A DNA stretch of 64,000 bases from Candidatus Paracaedibacteraceae bacterium (GCA_030694965.1 JAUYTZ010000015.1:1-64000); one strand, 5' to 3'; positions 39,556-51,004 are shown, counted from the stretch's first letter. Numbers and translations are program-made. Notes: a model not told the origin generated them from the letters alone.

Positions 39556-41466
39556 TTAAACCGGTATACTTGCTTCAACGCATACATTCTTTAAAAATGC
39601 ATCAAACGATTCAGCTGTCTGGTCAGTCGATCCGAAACGACGCACGGAAACGGTCCCTTCCTCAGCTTCTCGTTTTCCAACAGCTAAAATGTATGGAACT
39701 TTTTGCAAAGAATGCTCACGTACTTTATAGCTAATTTTTTCATTACGATCATCAAGTTCAGCTGATATACCTGCAGCTTTTAGCTGTTGTTGAAGCTTAG
39801 TTGCATATTCATTGGCTTCGGTTGTAACGCTTGCAACAACAACTTGTGTTGGTGCTAACCATAATGGAAAATTACCCGCATAGTGTTCAATCAAAACGCC
39901 GATAAAGCGTTCGAATGATCCTAAAACCGCACGGTGCAGCATAACGGGGCGGTGACGTTTGCCATCTTCACCAATATACGTTGCATCAAGGCGTTCGGGT
40001 AAAACAAAGTCTACTTGCAGTGTTCCACATTGCCAATCACGGCCAATACTGTCACGCAATACGAATTCAAGTTTCGGTCCGTAGAATGCGCCTTCACCTG
40101 GATTTAATTCATAAGAAAGACCTGCAGCTGTTGCTGCTTTAGTTAAAGCTTGTTCAGCTTGATCCCAAACCTCGTTTGATCCTGCACGTTTTTCAGGACG
40201 ATCTGAGAATTTTACACGTACATCTGTAAAGCCAAGGTCTTTGTAAATGCATTGAAGCAGATCGCAGAATGCTTTTGTTTCAGTGATGATTTGTTCGGGC
40301 GTGCAGAAAATGTGCGCATCGTCCTGTGTGAATGCGCGAACACGCATTAATCCATGCAGCGATCCTGATGGTTCATTGCGATGGCAGCTGCCGAATTCAG
40401 CCATGCGAAGCGGTAAATCACGATAGCTTTTAATGCCTTGTTTAAAAATTTGCACGTGGCATGGGCAGTTCATTGGTTTTACCGCTAAGGTGCGGTCTTC
40501 TGATTCAACGGTGAACATAGCATGGCCATACATATCCCAGTGACCTGATTCTTCCCAAAGTTTGCGATCAAGCAACTGCGGTGTTTTAACTTCCAAATAG
40601 TCATTTTTTTCAAGGCGTGCGCGTACAAAATTTTCAAGTGCTCGGTATAAGCGCCAGCCTTTCGGGTGCCAAAATACACTGCCAATGGCCTCTTCTTGCA
40701 TATGAAACAAGCCAAGTTCAGCCCCTAAACGGCGGTGATCGCGCTTTTCAGCTTCTTCAAGTTGAAATAAGTGTTCTTTCAGCTGCGCCTCTGTTGCCCA
40801 AGCGGTTCCATAAATACGTTGAAGCATTGGATTTTTGCTATCACCGCGCCAGTAGGCGCCTGCTAATTTCATTAGTTTAAATGCGCTGCCAATTCGACCT
40901 GTTGATGGTAAATGTGGTCCGCGACAAAGATCAATAAAATTGCCTTGACGGTACAGCGTGATTGTTTGATCGGAAGGAATGCCTTCTATAATTTCAGCTT
41001 TGAAATGTTCACCGATGGATTTGAAAAAGACGATGGCTTCGTTACGATTCCATTCTTCACGTGTGAAGGGTTCGTCGCGTTTAATAATGACGTGCATTTT
41101 TGCTTCAATCTTTGCCAGGTCATCTAATGTGTACGGCTTTTCGCTGAAAATATCATAGTAAAAACCATTTTCAATAGATGGTCCGATGGTAATTTGCGCT
41201 GATGGATAGAGTTCTTTTACAGCCTCAGCCAACACGTGGGCAACATCATGGCGAATGATATCTAAACCATCAGGTTCACTACGCGTTACAATTTCAAGGG
41301 TTGCACCTTCAGGTAGCGTTCGCGTTAAATCCCAGAGTTCACCATTTACGCGCGCCGCAACGGCTTCTTTCGCTAAACGGGGGGAAATATTTTGTGCTAC
41401 TGTAAGAGCAGTCACGGCGTTATCAAATTCGCGCACAGAACCGTCTTTTAAAGCCACTTGAAACAT
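39556..41466 (-). CDS. thrS: Threonyl-tRNA synthetase
   Basis: 636-residue class II synthetase. Domain order: TGS (1-60), the editing domain near 65-225 ([23 protein letters not shown]), the catalytic core 240-530 (motif 2 [20 protein letters not shown], zinc-binding Cys and His residues including PMNCPCHV, motif 3 [20 protein letters not shown]), and the anticodon-binding domain at the end ([11 protein letters not shown]). Complete. The ATG at 41466 is the family-typical start. Confidence 0.98.
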   Translation of the reverse strand: MFQVALKDGSVREFDNAVTALTVAQNISPRLAKEAVAARVNGELWDLTRTLPEGATLEIVTRSEPDGLDIIRHDVAHVLAEAVKELYPSAQITIGPSIENGFYYDIFSEKPYTLDDLAKIEAKMHVIIKRDEPFTREEWNRNEAIVFFKSIGEHFKAEIIEGIPSDQTITLYRQGNFIDLCRGPHLPSTGRIGSAFKLMKLAGAYWRGDSKNPMLQRIYGTAWATEAQLKEHLFQLEEAEKRDHRRLGAELGLFHMQEEAIGSVFWHPKGWRLYRALENFVRARLEKNDYLEVKTPQLLDRKLWEESGHWDMYGHAMFTVESEDRTLAVKPMNCPCHVQIFKQGIKSYRDLPLRMAEFGSCHRNEPSGSLHGLMRVRAFTQDDAHIFCTPEQIITETKAFCDLLQCIYKDLGFTDVRVKFSDRPEKRAGSNEVWDQAEQALTKAATAAGLSYELNPGEGAFYGPKLEFVLRDSIGRDWQCGTLQVDFVLPERLDATYIGEDGKRHRPVMLHRAVLGSFERFIGVLIEHYAGNFPLWLAPTQVVVASVTTEANEYATKLQQQLKAAGISAELDDRNEKISYKVREHSLQKVPYILAVGKREAEEGTVSVRRFGSTDQTAESFDAFLKNVCVEASIPV

Positions 41467-41826
41467 CTTGAACCTATCTATCCATATAATTATAAGTATT
41501 ATCTTTGCAAAATACCATATTTAAACAGAAAGGGCAAAAGAGTTGATAGGACGGGAATAATTCTTATTGACTGAATTTATTTTTATTGTTACGCGGTAAA
41601 TGAGGAGCTTACCTTTTGCTTCTTGAAATTTTGAACTTTGCCTGCGTTGATCGTGGTAAATCAAAGTTTATAAATGCTGTTAAAATTATACAGAAATATT
41701 TAAGTTCTGTTTAGGCTGAACGTTATTATGTGCAATATCATTTTTGTTTTTCCAATAGTGATTGTAATTTTTCTACGACATATATATAATAATTTAGATA
41801 AATTGCAAATAAATATGAGGCGCTAC
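41467..41826. other. Divergent spacer between thrS and putA
   Basis: About 360 bases with promoters for both genes presumed. An open frame runs upstream of the putA start from 41728 but has no homology. No RNA gene or repeat seen, and no T-box would be expected in a proteobacterium. Confidence 0.4.
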
Positions 41827-44800
41827 ATGATCTGGGCAGCAGGTGAAAACGTTGAGTTTTTACAAAAAACAAAAGAGCTCGAACTTGTGTGGCACGATAT
41901 TTTAAAAGCTACCTATACATCAGAAGGTGATATTCTAAAGGTCTTGCTAGCAAAGCTTATTTATAATGCTGAGCATGTCAGGCGCATACAAGATTATGCG
42001 CGCACAACGATTCAGCAAATTCGTAGCAGCAAGTTAAAGCAATTGAGTATTGAAGGTTTTTTGAAAACACATAATCTCAATAGTCAAGAAGGTCTTGCCT
42101 TAATGTGCCTTGCCGAAGCATTGCTACGTATTCCAGATGCACAAACAAAAACACAGTTGATTCGTGATAAGGTTGCTTCAACATCATGGCAAAATCAAGA
42201 TGACGACCTTTTGCTTAAAAAATTTGCAAATCTTGGTCTGATGAACACAAGTAAATTTTTGTCCATGGGGTATCAAAAGGGGCCAATTAGCCTGATTGCA
42301 TCATTGATCAGACGTTTTGGTGAACCATTGATTCGACAAATTATGGTGCAGGCCGTTCGTATTATTGCACAACAATTTGTCATGGGTGAAACGATTCAAA
42401 AGGCGCTGTCACGTGCGCTTGAAACTGAAAAAAAAGGCAACACACGCCATTCATATGATATGTTAGGTGAAGCTGCAAAAACAAAAGAAGATGCAGCCCG
42501 TTATTTTGAAAGTTACAAATTAGCGTGTGTTGAAATTGGTAACAGCATAAATGATGGTACAGCAACGCAAACGTATAAACATTCAAATCCAAGTTTGTCT
42601 GTCAAATTGTCAGCTATTCACCCACGCTACGAAATGGCGCAACGCAAGCGCGTTATGGATGAACTGGTGCCGCGCGTTCTTGAGCTGGCATTGCTTGCAA
42701 AAGAAAATAATATAGGTCTTACCATTGACGCTGAGGAAGCAAGTCGTCTGACACTTTCGCTTGAAGTGTTTCATAAAGTTTATACTGATCCAACGCTAGA
42801 AGATTTTGAAGGGTTAGGTCTTGCCGTGCAAGCTTACCAAAAACGTGCAATATTCATTGTGCGTTGGATTATTGCGCTTGCAACTGAATATAAACGTCGC
42901 ATTCCTTTGCGTTTGGTTAAAGGTGCGTATTGGGATTCTGAAATTAAATATGCTCAGGTGCATGGCTTGCCTGATTACACTGTATTCACACAAAAATACC
43001 ATACAGACGTATCGTATTTAGCTGCAGCAAAAGTTATGTTGCAATCCACAGAAGCTGTTTATCCGCAATTTGCAACACATAATGCCTTTACGGTTGCCGC
43101 GATTTTAGAGCTTGCAAAAATGCATAATGTAACGAGTTTTGAATTCCAGCGTTTGCATGGAATGGGGGATGACTTATACGAACAAATTACAAATAGTCCT
43201 TATTCAGATCACGCATCAGGAGGCTGTCCATGCCGTGTATATGCGCCTGTTGGAACTCATCGTAGCTTATTAGCATATCTTGTACGTCGATTACTTGAAA
43301 ATGGTGCGAATTCATCATTCGTAAAACAAATTCATGATGCACATATTTCAATTGAACAGATGGTCGTTGATCCATTGCAGGCCGCACGTCAAAATGAGGG
43401 TCACTCACACCCTAAAATTGTATTGCCGTCACTATTGTTTAAAGATCGCCCGAATTCAAAAGGGTTTGATTTAAATTCTGAAATTGATCTCGCTATGTTA
43501 AATGAACATATTTCGGCTAGAACACAAAATAAAAACGTGCCAGCGGTTGAAGAACAAAATTTTGATCAAGATAGTGTGCTATATCGTTTAGTTGATTCGT
43601 GCCACCTGACATTTGCAACATGGTCAAAAGTTCTAGTTCAAGAACGTGCACGTATTATTGGTAACTTTGGTGATATCATGCAGCATAATATGCCGGCATT
43701 GATGAATGCTTTAGTAAATGAAGGTCGGAAAACTCTTGGCGATGCCATTAACGAAGTGCGCGAAGCTATTGATTTTTGCCATTACTATGCGGCTAATGCT
43801 GTAAAGATGCAGCAGGCACCTGAAGTTCTCCCTGGACCTACGGGCGAATCGAATCTTTTAAGTTATCATCCACGTGGTGTGATGCTTAGCATAAGTCCAT
43901 GGAATTTTCCATTAGCGATCTTTGTAGGCCAAGCCGTGGGCGCACTTGTAACAGGAAATTGTGTGGTTGCAAAACCAGCAACGCAAACCGTTGGTGTTGC
44001 ACAAATGGCTGTTGAAATGGCATATGCAGCGGGAGTTCCAACAGGGGCGCTTGTTTTAGTAAATGCTTCGCGCTATCGCATATCAGATGTTGTATTGGCG
44101 CATCCTAAAATTGCTGGCGTGGTATTTACTGGATCAACTGAGTCTGCACGAAAAATCAATCAGCAACTTGCAAAACGTTCAGGGCCAATCTTGCCATTTA
44201 TTGCAGAAACGGGCGGTATTAATGCAATGATTGTTGATTCATCGGCTTTACTTGAACAAGTCGTGTCAGATGTGATCTCGTCAGCGTTTCAAAGTGCAGG
44301 ACAACGATGCTCAGCATTAAGAATCTTATGTGTGCAAAATGATATTGCTGATTCACTGCTTGAGATGCTAATTGGTGCGTTGAATGAGCTTAAAGTGGGT
44401 GATCCACATATGCTTTCAACGGATATTGGCCCTGTTATTGATGCTGCGGCTAAAGCTCAAGTTATGGAATATGTAGATGATTTAAAAGCCGCGCCTGAGC
44501 GGGCACGTTTATTGTATGGGTACCAACTACCAGAAGATCTGAAGGGTAACTTCATGTCGCCGCATATTTTCCAAGTGAATTGTATATCCGATATACAAAC
44601 TGAGGTCTTTGGCCCTATTTTGCATGTTGTGCGTTATCGCGGCGAATATCTGGATCGAGTAATCAATGATATCAATGCACTTGGGTATGGTTTGACACTT
44701 GGTGTACACACACGTCTTGAATCAACGATGCAAATGGTCATGACACGTGCGCATGTGGGAAATGTATATATTAATCGCAGCATGATTGGTGCTGTTGTTG

Positions 44801-44949
44801 GTGTGCAACCTTTTGGTGGGGAAGGGCTATCTGGCACTGGTTTTAAAGCAGGAGGTCCAAACTATTTGCTGAAGTTTGTAACAGAGCGTGTGCATACGCA
44901 AGACACAACGGCTGCTGGCGGTAATGCGTCGTTGGTGACGAGTACGTAA
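41827..44949 (+). CDS. putA: Bifunctional proline dehydrogenase / glutamate-semialdehyde dehydrogenase PutA
   Basis: 1040 residues from ATG 41827, chosen because GAGG lies six bases upstream; a longer frame from 41728 is possible. Proline is oxidised at an FAD-dependent PRODH barrel (about 130-450: LSVKLSAIHPRYE, RLVKGAYWDSEIK, QRLHGMGDDLYEQ) and the product channelled to an aldehyde dehydrogenase (about 520-1000). The ALDH part has FTGSTESARKINQQL, the glutamate in FIAETGGINAMI, and nucleophile C828 in SAGQRCSALR. There is no N-terminal RHH DNA-binding domain, so it is not an autorepressor. It yields glutamate and reduced carriers, suggesting proline or glutamate as a carbon source. Confidence 0.97.
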   Translation: MIWAAGENVEFLQKTKELELVWHDILKATYTSEGDILKVLLAKLIYNAEHVRRIQDYARTTIQQIRSSKLKQLSIEGFLKTHNLNSQEGLALMCLAEALLRIPDAQTKTQLIRDKVASTSWQNQDDDLLLKKFANLGLMNTSKFLSMGYQKGPISLIASLIRRFGEPLIRQIMVQAVRIIAQQFVMGETIQKALSRALETEKKGNTRHSYDMLGEAAKTKEDAARYFESYKLACVEIGNSINDGTATQTYKHSNPSLSVKLSAIHPRYEMAQRKRVMDELVPRVLELALLAKENNIGLTIDAEEASRLTLSLEVFHKVYTDPTLEDFEGLGLAVQAYQKRAIFIVRWIIALATEYKRRIPLRLVKGAYWDSEIKYAQVHGLPDYTVFTQKYHTDVSYLAAAKVMLQSTEAVYPQFATHNAFTVAAILELAKMHNVTSFEFQRLHGMGDDLYEQITNSPYSDHASGGCPCRVYAPVGTHRSLLAYLVRRLLENGANSSFVKQIHDAHISIEQMVVDPLQAARQNEGHSHPKIVLPSLLFKDRPNSKGFDLNSEIDLAMLNEHISARTQNKNVPAVEEQNFDQDSVLYRLVDSCHLTFATWSKVLVQERARIIGNFGDIMQHNMPALMNALVNEGRKTLGDAINEVREAIDFCHYYAANAVKMQQAPEVLPGPTGESNLLSYHPRGVMLSISPWNFPLAIFVGQAVGALVTGNCVVAKPATQTVGVAQMAVEMAYAAGVPTGALVLVNASRYRISDVVLAHPKIAGVVFTGSTESARKINQQLAKRSGPILPFIAETGGINAMIVDSSALLEQVVSDVISSAFQSAGQRCSALRILCVQNDIADSLLEMLIGALNELKVGDPHMLSTDIGPVIDAAAKAQVMEYVDDLKAAPERARLLYGYQLPEDLKGNFMSPHIFQVNCISDIQTEVFGPILHVVRYRGEYLDRVINDINALGYGLTLGVHTRLESTMQMVMTRAHVGNVYINRSMIGAVVGVQPFGGEGLSGTGFKAGGPNYLLKFVTERVHTQDTTAAGGNASLVTST

Positions 44950-45183
44950 GAAGTAATATAAAGTTTTTTGTGCTTGAACTATTTTGCTCTTTCCTTGAAG
45001 GCTTGCTGTACCCTTTTAAATTCATAAGGTATAGCTTTTTTTCATAAAAACGAGTGTGTGAAATTCATCTTTGAAAATTATAAAATATATTATTTTGTAT
45101 GTTTCATTGCTTGATTTATGAGGCTCGCATGCTCATCTTATAATTGAAACGCTACGCATAAAGTTTAAAAAGGGAATGCAAAG

Positions 45184-46110
45184 ATGCAAAAAGTTAGAAC
45201 GTATAAAAATGATCAAGAAGAGGTTCTGCTTCAAAGTTATACACAAGATAATGCGTGCGAAGACACACAAGCAATTATAAGTACATCCACCGGTGAAAGC
45301 TATCTAATGGCGCGCGTGTTTTATAAATTTCGCGTGGCGAAAGATTTAATTAAACAATTAAACAAATGTCATTGCGTTGATTTTTACACACCAACAGCTT
45401 TTCATATTAGCTATGTCGAAGAAATGGAACGTTCTTCGAATTTATCGGTTGCAGCTAAAGATGTGCCTGAAGATATTTATCCAATTGTTCTTGCCCGTGG
45501 AACAATTCATGACTCAGGTGCGCTTACTATTGATGTGCAGTCGCTGCCACGTATTCAAAGTGTGTATCGTTTTATGAAAAAGCATGTAAAGGCCGCTTAT
45601 ATTACGGCTGTTGGGATGCACACACAATATAGCTATAAGCTTCCAACAGATATTCCCAATTCTTTGTGTCTTGATCAACTTGTTACGTTTGATTTTAATA
45701 CTCTTTTTGCGCAAGCATCATGTGATGAAGCATTAAAGAAAGCGAAAGATGATCTTTTGATAGAAAGCGAAGATCTTTTAAATAGTTCAACGGATGGCGA
45801 AAATTCAGCACTTAATAAATCGCTTAATGAATCTACTGATTTGACGGAATTCTTTCCAATGGACGCAACATCCTTTAGTGATATGCGGCTTGGTATAAAA
45901 ATTGCGATGGGTGAAAAGGTTGCAAGTGATTATCACGAATTAAAAGCGATACCAACAAAAGGGGATGTTCTGGCTAGTTTGTTGAAAGTTTTGCAGGCAG
46001 GTGAGAAAGGCGACCTTAATGAAGATAGTTTGCCAGATATTTTAAATGCTGATAGTGAAAACGATGATCACGGTTTGATTCGAGAAGAAAACGAGCTAAT
46101 AGCAGCTTAA
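45184..46110 (+). CDS. Cytosolic protein of unknown function
   Basis: 308 residues starting at ATG 45184. No signal peptide or membrane span. The first 180 residues look like an alpha/beta domain (MARVFYKFRVAKDLIKQLNK, PIVLARGTIHDSGALTIDVQ). The last 100 are acidic and Ser/Asn-rich, ending in GLIREENELIAA. Not recognised. It has long spacers on both sides (234 and 261 bases), so it is transcribed alone. Being cytosolic, it stands apart from the exported orphan proteins of the window. Confidence 0.7.
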   Translation: MQKVRTYKNDQEEVLLQSYTQDNACEDTQAIISTSTGESYLMARVFYKFRVAKDLIKQLNKCHCVDFYTPTAFHISYVEEMERSSNLSVAAKDVPEDIYPIVLARGTIHDSGALTIDVQSLPRIQSVYRFMKKHVKAAYITAVGMHTQYSYKLPTDIPNSLCLDQLVTFDFNTLFAQASCDEALKKAKDDLLIESEDLLNSSTDGENSALNKSLNESTDLTEFFPMDATSFSDMRLGIKIAMGEKVASDYHELKAIPTKGDVLASLLKVLQAGEKGDLNEDSLPDILNADSENDDHGLIREENELIAA

Positions 46111-46371
46111 TAATTAAATTATTTTTTATCTTTTTTACGGTCATCACCATACTTGATGAGGTGATATAAATAACTAGATCACGTTTAATCACGGCAAAGT
46201 TGTGGGTGCCTAAAATGGTATAAATATTTGTAGTTTGTATGTCTGTCTTTTAAGCAACAAAATAGGTTTGTAAAATTCAATGCTTTGGTACCTGATGGGT
46301 ATATCCTTGCTTTTTCAACCGTTTTGCTTTATCAAGATAGAGTAACAATTAGATAACATTAAGGTAAAATC

Positions 46372-46794
46372 ATGACAGTTCAAAAAACACTTTCAATTTT
46401 AAAACCAGACGTTACGCGCCGTAACCTCACAGGTAAAATCAATGCCAAGATTGAAAGCGCAGGACTTCGTATTATTGCACAAAAGCGTTTGTGGTTGACA
46501 CGCGCGCAAGCTGAAGGCTTTTATGCTGTTCATGCTGAACGCTCATTCTTCAATGATCTTTGTGAATTCATGACAACAGGTCCTGTTGTTGTGCAAGTTC
46601 TAGAAGGTAACGACGCAGTTGCAGCTTACCGCGATATTATGGGTGCAACAAACCCAGCAAATTCAGCTGAAGGTACAATTCGTAAAGAATTTGCTGAATC
46701 AATTGAAGCAAACTCAGTTCATGGTTCAGATTCTGAAGAAAATGCAGCAAATGAAATTGCTTATTTCTTTAGCCAAACAGAAATTGTTGGTTAA
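46372..46794 (+). CDS. ndk: Nucleoside diphosphate kinase
   Basis: 140 residues, normal length. It transfers the gamma phosphate of ATP to other nucleoside diphosphates through a phosphohistidine; the active-site histidine is in the family signature [16 protein letters not shown] (about residues 115-130). [18 protein letters not shown] opens the fold. A short gap (5 bases) leads to the phosphatidyltransferase gene, so they probably form an operon. Confidence 0.98.
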   Translation: MTVQKTLSILKPDVTRRNLTGKINAKIESAGLRIIAQKRLWLTRAQAEGFYAVHAERSFFNDLCEFMTTGPVVVQVLEGNDAVAAYRDIMGATNPANSAEGTIRKEFAESIEANSVHGSDSEENAANEIAYFFSQTEIVG

Positions 46795-46799
46795 TTAAA

Positions 46800-47405
46800 T
46801 TGACTAAATCGCGCTTACTTTTTTGTATACCGCAGATACTAACAGGGCTTCGTCTTTTGGCGGGGCCTTTTGTATTTTGGAGTTTGTTAAACGGGCATAG
46901 AACGCTTTCATTTTGGCTTGTTTGTTTTGCAAGCATTAGTGATTGGCTGGATGGCGCGAGTGCGCGCTATTTAAAAATCGAATCTGATTTTGGTCGAACT
47001 TTTGATCCTGTTGCTGATAAAGTTTTTATCTTATGTGTTTGCGTAGGTCTTGTGTTTACGCAACAATTGCCACTTTGGTTGGTAAGCATTATTGTCTTGC
47101 GTGATACTGTAATAGTTATTGGCGGTCTTTGGATTCGTAAAAAACGAATTCCATACGTAATGACGCCCCTTAAGATCAGTAAATACAACACATTTTTACA
47201 AATGAATCTTGTGGGTTGGTTGCTTTTATATCCATTGCTTCCATATTTATCTTTTTACCCGCTCTTTTCTAATGTTCTTATCTATGGCACACTGGCTACA
47301 ACACTTTTATCTGGTTTTAGTTATGCAAAAATCTTTATCCTCTTGTATTGCACATCCAAATTTTCTTCGGTTCTTTCTGCTGGCTTTATTGATCGTCGCG
47401 ATTAG
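46800..47405 (+). CDS. CDP-alcohol phosphatidyltransferase (PgsA-like)
   Basis: 201-residue inner-membrane enzyme of phospholipid synthesis. The CDP-OH-P motif is complete: D-G-x2-A-R-x8-G-x3-D-x3-D in SDWLDGASARYLKIESDF and GRTFDPVADK. About six hydrophobic segments. It starts at TTG 46800, six bases after the ndk stop; no nearby ATG fits the fold. Most likely glycerol-phosphate to phosphatidylglycerophosphate (pgsA), although this family also includes cardiolipin-synthase types. The 3' end overlaps the next gene by 83 bases. Confidence 0.88.
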   Translation: MTKSRLLFCIPQILTGLRLLAGPFVFWSLLNGHRTLSFWLVCFASISDWLDGASARYLKIESDFGRTFDPVADKVFILCVCVGLVFTQQLPLWLVSIIVLRDTVIVIGGLWIRKKRIPYVMTPLKISKYNTFLQMNLVGWLLLYPLLPYLSFYPLFSNVLIYGTLATTLLSGFSYAKIFILLYCTSKFSSVLSAGFIDRRD

Positions 47406-48393
47406 TATTGGCGTGCTAAATAGCCTTGGAGGAATTTTAGCGCCATTCGTGACAGGTTTTATAGGTGCGTATTTATTTGATAAATTAGTAAGACGTCTTG
47501 AAGTATATTTATCTAGAAGTGTGGCTTCCTTCTTTCTGATCCTTACATTTGTCATTATCTTGACTTTTATAACTTCTGTTATTTTGCCTTATTTACAAAA
47601 AGAGCTTCTTGTTCTTGTTAAAAGTTTCCCGCATTTTGCAGAACTTGTTATGGCTAAAGTGCAGCCGTTGCTTACCTCAGCTGGAGAGAACCATTTAAGC
47701 CTTAATAGCATTAAAAGCCAGCTTTCTAATTATGTAGGAGACATTGTCAAATGGTCTGTTCAGGTCATTATTAATCTATTAACGAATGGCATGCTGCTTG
47801 CAAACTTGCTTACGCTTGTCATCTTAACACCAATTGTTATGTTTTATTTGCTGCGCGATTGGCCAATCTTAATCATCACAATAAATAATCGTTTGCCAAC
47901 ACAAATGGCCGTCGTAATACGTCGTATTTTTAAGCGTATTGACGAAACACTTACCGCTTATCTTATTGGGCAATCAACTGTTTGCTTATTATTGGCCGTT
48001 TTGTATAGTGTTGGTCTTTTTTGCACAGGCATTGAAAAGTTTTTGCCCTTAGGGATTATGACAGGGGTCCTTTCTTTTATTCCATACCTTGGTATGGTGA
48101 TAGGGTTATTTGCATCTTTAAGTATTGCTTTTTCAGCTTTTGTAAGTTGGGGGCAAATAGTCGGCATTCTTGTTGTTTATGTTGTCGTTTCGCTTATTGA
48201 AGGAAACGTCTTAACACCGCGTTTTGTAGGGGGACGGATTGGATTACATCCTGTGTGGATCTTATTTTCATTATTAGCTGCAGGCACTTGGTTTGGCTTT
48301 GCAGGTATTCTTGTGGCAATCCCATCAGCTGCTATTATTGGTGTCCTTGTGCGTGAAGCAATTGGTGAGCCTAATCAAGCCCCGCAATTATAA
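47323..48393 (+). CDS. AI-2E family (PerM/YdgG-like) membrane protein
   Basis: 356 residues from ATG 47323; the longer frame from 47209 lies inside the pgsA-like gene and lacks homology. About seven or eight membrane segments. Family features are the long soluble region between the second pair of spans (PHFAELVMAKVQPLL), IPYLGMVIGLFASL and ILFSLLAAGTWFGFAGILVA. Members include exporters and Na+/H+ antiporters; the substrate is unknown. It overlaps the preceding gene by 83 bases, implying cotranscription with ndk and pgsA. Convergent with uvrB. Confidence 0.87.
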   Translation: MQKSLSSCIAHPNFLRFFLLALLIVAISIGVLNSLGGILAPFVTGFIGAYLFDKLVRRLEVYLSRSVASFFLILTFVIILTFITSVILPYLQKELLVLVKSFPHFAELVMAKVQPLLTSAGENHLSLNSIKSQLSNYVGDIVKWSVQVIINLLTNGMLLANLLTLVILTPIVMFYLLRDWPILIITINNRLPTQMAVVIRRIFKRIDETLTAYLIGQSTVCLLLAVLYSVGLFCTGIEKFLPLGIMTGVLSFIPYLGMVIGLFASLSIAFSAFVSWGQIVGILVVYVVVSLIEGNVLTPRFVGGRIGLHPVWILFSLLAAGTWFGFAGILVAIPSAAIIGVLVREAIGEPNQAPQL

Positions 48394-48401
48394 TTGAATT
48401 T

Positions 48402-50405
48402 TTATAGTGTTAATTGAAACTGCTGTAGTTCTTTAAGTTCATCACGAAACTCAGCTGCTTTTTCAAAATCAAGATCTTCTGCTGCTTTTCGCATTTTTTT
48501 CTCTAAATCCGTAATTTTCTTTGCAACCTTTGTTGCATCAAGGTGCAGCTGCACAACCTTTTCAGCGGCAGCACCCTTGCCATCAGTGTCCATAGATTGC
48601 GCTAGTTCTTTTTGAACAGATTGTGGGGTTATGCCATGCAGTTCATTGTATTGAACTTGTTTTTCTCGGCGGCGATCTGTTTCAGACAGTGCTTCTTCCA
48701 TCGATTTTGTTATCTTGTCAGCATACAAAATTACCCGCCCATCCACATTTCGCGCAGCGCGCCCAATCGTTTGAATTAAAGATGTTTTTGACCTTAAAAA
48801 CCCTTCTTTATCTGCATCTAATATCGCGACAAGGCCGCATTCAGGTATGTCGAGACCCTCGCGCAATAGGTTAATCCCTACAAGTACATCATGGGTTCCT
48901 TTGCGTAGTTGTTGAATGATCTGAATTCGCTCCAACGTATCAACGTCAGAGTGCAAATAACTCGTCTTAAGGCCTGCTTCTGTTAAGTAATCAGTTAATG
49001 ATTCTGCCATTTTTTTAGTAAGTGTCGTTACCAAAATACGATAGCCTTTTGCTACTGTTAGCTTGCATTCATGGATTAAATCATCAACTTGATGTTCACA
49101 TGGATGAATTTCACAAACTGGATCAATTAATCCAGTGGGGCGAATTAATTGTTCAACAAACACCCCATGCGTTTGGTTTAATTCAAAAGGACCAGGTGTC
49201 GCTGATACAAAAACTGTTTGCGGGCGCATGGCTTCCCATTCTTCAAACATTAGCGGTCTATTATCTTTGCATGAAGGTAGGCGAAATCCATAATCGGTTA
49301 ACGTTGTTTTGCGTGCACGGTCACCTTTGTACATGGCGCCCAATTGTGGTACTGCAACGTGACTTTCATCAATAATTAAAATTGCATCTTTGGGTAAGTA
49401 TTCAAACAATGTTGGCGGCGCTGATCCAGGCGCTCGTCCTGTAAGGTATCGTGAATAATTTTCAATGCCTGCGCACGACCCTGTTGCAGCTAACATCTCT
49501 AAATCAAAAGTTGTGCGTTGTTCAATACGCTGCATTTCAAGAAGTTTGTTTTCTTGTTCAAATTCATGTAAGCGAATTTTAAGGTCCCCTTGAATTTGTT
49601 TAATAGCTTGTTGAATAGTTCTCCCTGGTGTCACATAGTGGCTATTTGGATAAACAATGACCTTTTCAAGTTTTTCAAACCGCTCACCTGTTAATGCGTC
49701 AATTTCAATAATTTCTTCTAAATCATCGCCAAAAAAACTGACTTTCCATGCGCGTTCATCATAGTGAGATGGAAATATATCTAACACATCGCCTCGTACC
49801 CGAAATGTGCCTCGTACAAAGCCAATATCATTTCGTTTGTATTGCAATTCAGTTAGTCTACGCAGCAAGCTTGTGCGATCAATAGACATGCCAGTAGTTA
49901 ATTCAAGCACCATTTCACTATAGGTTTCAACGCCGCCAATACCATAAATGCATGACACGGACGCCACCACGATAACATCAGGACGTTCAAGTAATGCGCG
50001 CGTTGCGGAGTGACGCATACGGTCAATTTGTTCATTGATGGAGGCTGTTTTTTCAATAAAGGTATCAGAACGGGCGACATAGGCCTCGGGTTGATAATAG
50101 TCGTAGTAGGATACAAAGTATTCAACTGCATTGTGCGGAAAAAAAGCTTTCATTTCAGCATATAGCTGTGCCGCCAATGTTTTATTGGGGGCTAGAACAA
50201 TCGCTGGGCGCTGTACGGCCTGGATCACATTTGCCATGGTAAAGGTTTTTCCTGAACCTGTTACGCCAAGTAAAACCTGATTTTTTTCGTTTTGATTAAG
50301 GCCATCAACTAATGATGCTATTGCTTTGATTTGGTCGCCCGCTGGCTGAAAAGGAGATAGAAGTTGAAAGAGTTGGCCGGCGGGGACATGTGTAGACATA
50401 AACAT
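48402..50405 (-). CDS. uvrB: UvrABC excinuclease subunit B
   Basis: 667-residue damage-verification subunit of nucleotide excision repair. Walker A is GVTGSGKT near residue 44, with the beta-hairpin region after [17 protein letters not shown]. Helicase motifs include [15 protein letters not shown], then [16 protein letters not shown] and [14 protein letters not shown]-terminal UVR motif ([20 protein letters not shown]) contacts UvrC. An in-frame ATG two codons in (50399) is an alternative start. Confidence 0.98.
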   Translation of the reverse strand: MFMSTHVPAGQLFQLLSPFQPAGDQIKAIASLVDGLNQNEKNQVLLGVTGSGKTFTMANVIQAVQRPAIVLAPNKTLAAQLYAEMKAFFPHNAVEYFVSYYDYYQPEAYVARSDTFIEKTASINEQIDRMRHSATRALLERPDVIVVASVSCIYGIGGVETYSEMVLELTTGMSIDRTSLLRRLTELQYKRNDIGFVRGTFRVRGDVLDIFPSHYDERAWKVSFFGDDLEEIIEIDALTGERFEKLEKVIVYPNSHYVTPGRTIQQAIKQIQGDLKIRLHEFEQENKLLEMQRIEQRTTFDLEMLAATGSCAGIENYSRYLTGRAPGSAPPTLFEYLPKDAILIIDESHVAVPQLGAMYKGDRARKTTLTDYGFRLPSCKDNRPLMFEEWEAMRPQTVFVSATPGPFELNQTHGVFVEQLIRPTGLIDPVCEIHPCEHQVDDLIHECKLTVAKGYRILVTTLTKKMAESLTDYLTEAGLKTSYLHSDVDTLERIQIIQQLRKGTHDVLVGINLLREGLDIPECGLVAILDADKEGFLRSKTSLIQTIGRAARNVDGRVILYADKITKSMEEALSETDRRREKQVQYNELHGITPQSVQKELAQSMDTDGKGAAAEKVVQLHLDATKVAKKITDLEKKMRKAAEDLDFEKAAEFRDELKELQQFQLTL

Positions 50406-50542
50406 TACTTATTTAAAGTGTTGTTTAAGCTATGCCACAAAAATGCGTGTAGGTGAAGAGGGGTTGTGCAGGGTAAAGGAGCGATCTTCATTTCACGTGC
50501 TCTCAAATGAATGAGGCACATGATTTCAAGTAATTTTTTAGA

Positions 50543-51004
50543 TTAGCATCCCGTAGTCGAGATCTCATAATTGTTTTGTCGTGGAGGATAAATTTCGTAT
50601 ATTGATATGTTATTCTCAATTCTAATACCATGAGCAAAAAGAATTTCTTCTAAGTTTTTTGGAAATTCTTTTGCTTTTCTTTTGTCTAATTGCATCGTGA
50701 AATTTACATTGTAAGTGACAGGATTAGGGACAGCAGAGGTAGTATAAGTAGGTTGAGAGACAGATTGATCAAATTGATGTATTTGTTTTTTCAGTGTTGA
50801 AAGATGTCTAGCTTGTGATGTATTTGGTTTGCAAGTAAAGCCCTTGAATACCTCTGTTAATACCTCTGTTGACGTTTTTGCAAACATTCTTGACGCAGCG
50901 AAAGATTCTGTGCCTGACAGAAACGCATATGCTGATAAGCACATTATAGTTTTTGTTAGAAATGATGCTTGGGTGTTTTTTTTAGTATTAGTACGTACGA
51001 ACAT
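50543..51004 (-). CDS. Secreted small protein, unknown
   Basis: 153 residues; an N-terminal basic and hydrophobic signal (MCLSAYAFLSGTESFAAS, from about residue 21). The mature part has two short regions: KPNTSQARHLSTLKKQIHQF and a beta-like segment VTYNVNFTMQLDKRKA. The protein ends in a cysteine. No family recognised. The start is ATG 51004; a later ATG before the hydrophobic stretch is also possible. Confidence 0.6.
   Translation of the reverse strand: MFVRTNTKKNTQASFLTKTIMCLSAYAFLSGTESFAASRMFAKTSTEVLTEVFKGFTCKPNTSQARHLSTLKKQIHQFDQSVSQPTYTTSAVPNPVTYNVNFTMQLDKRKAKEFPKNLEEILFAHGIRIENNISIYEIYPPRQNNYEISTTGC

Noticed and set aside
39330..39734. 134-residue plus-strand frame across csaA and thrS ends
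   Set aside because: Antisense to two well-conserved genes, no homology.
41728..41826. Longer putA N-terminus
   Set aside because: The extra 33 residues are hydrophobic, unlike the family, and GAGG is correctly spaced before ATG 41827.
47209..47322. Longer AI-2E protein start
   Set aside because: Lies inside the conserved part of the phosphatidyltransferase gene; the family N-terminus fits ATG 47323.
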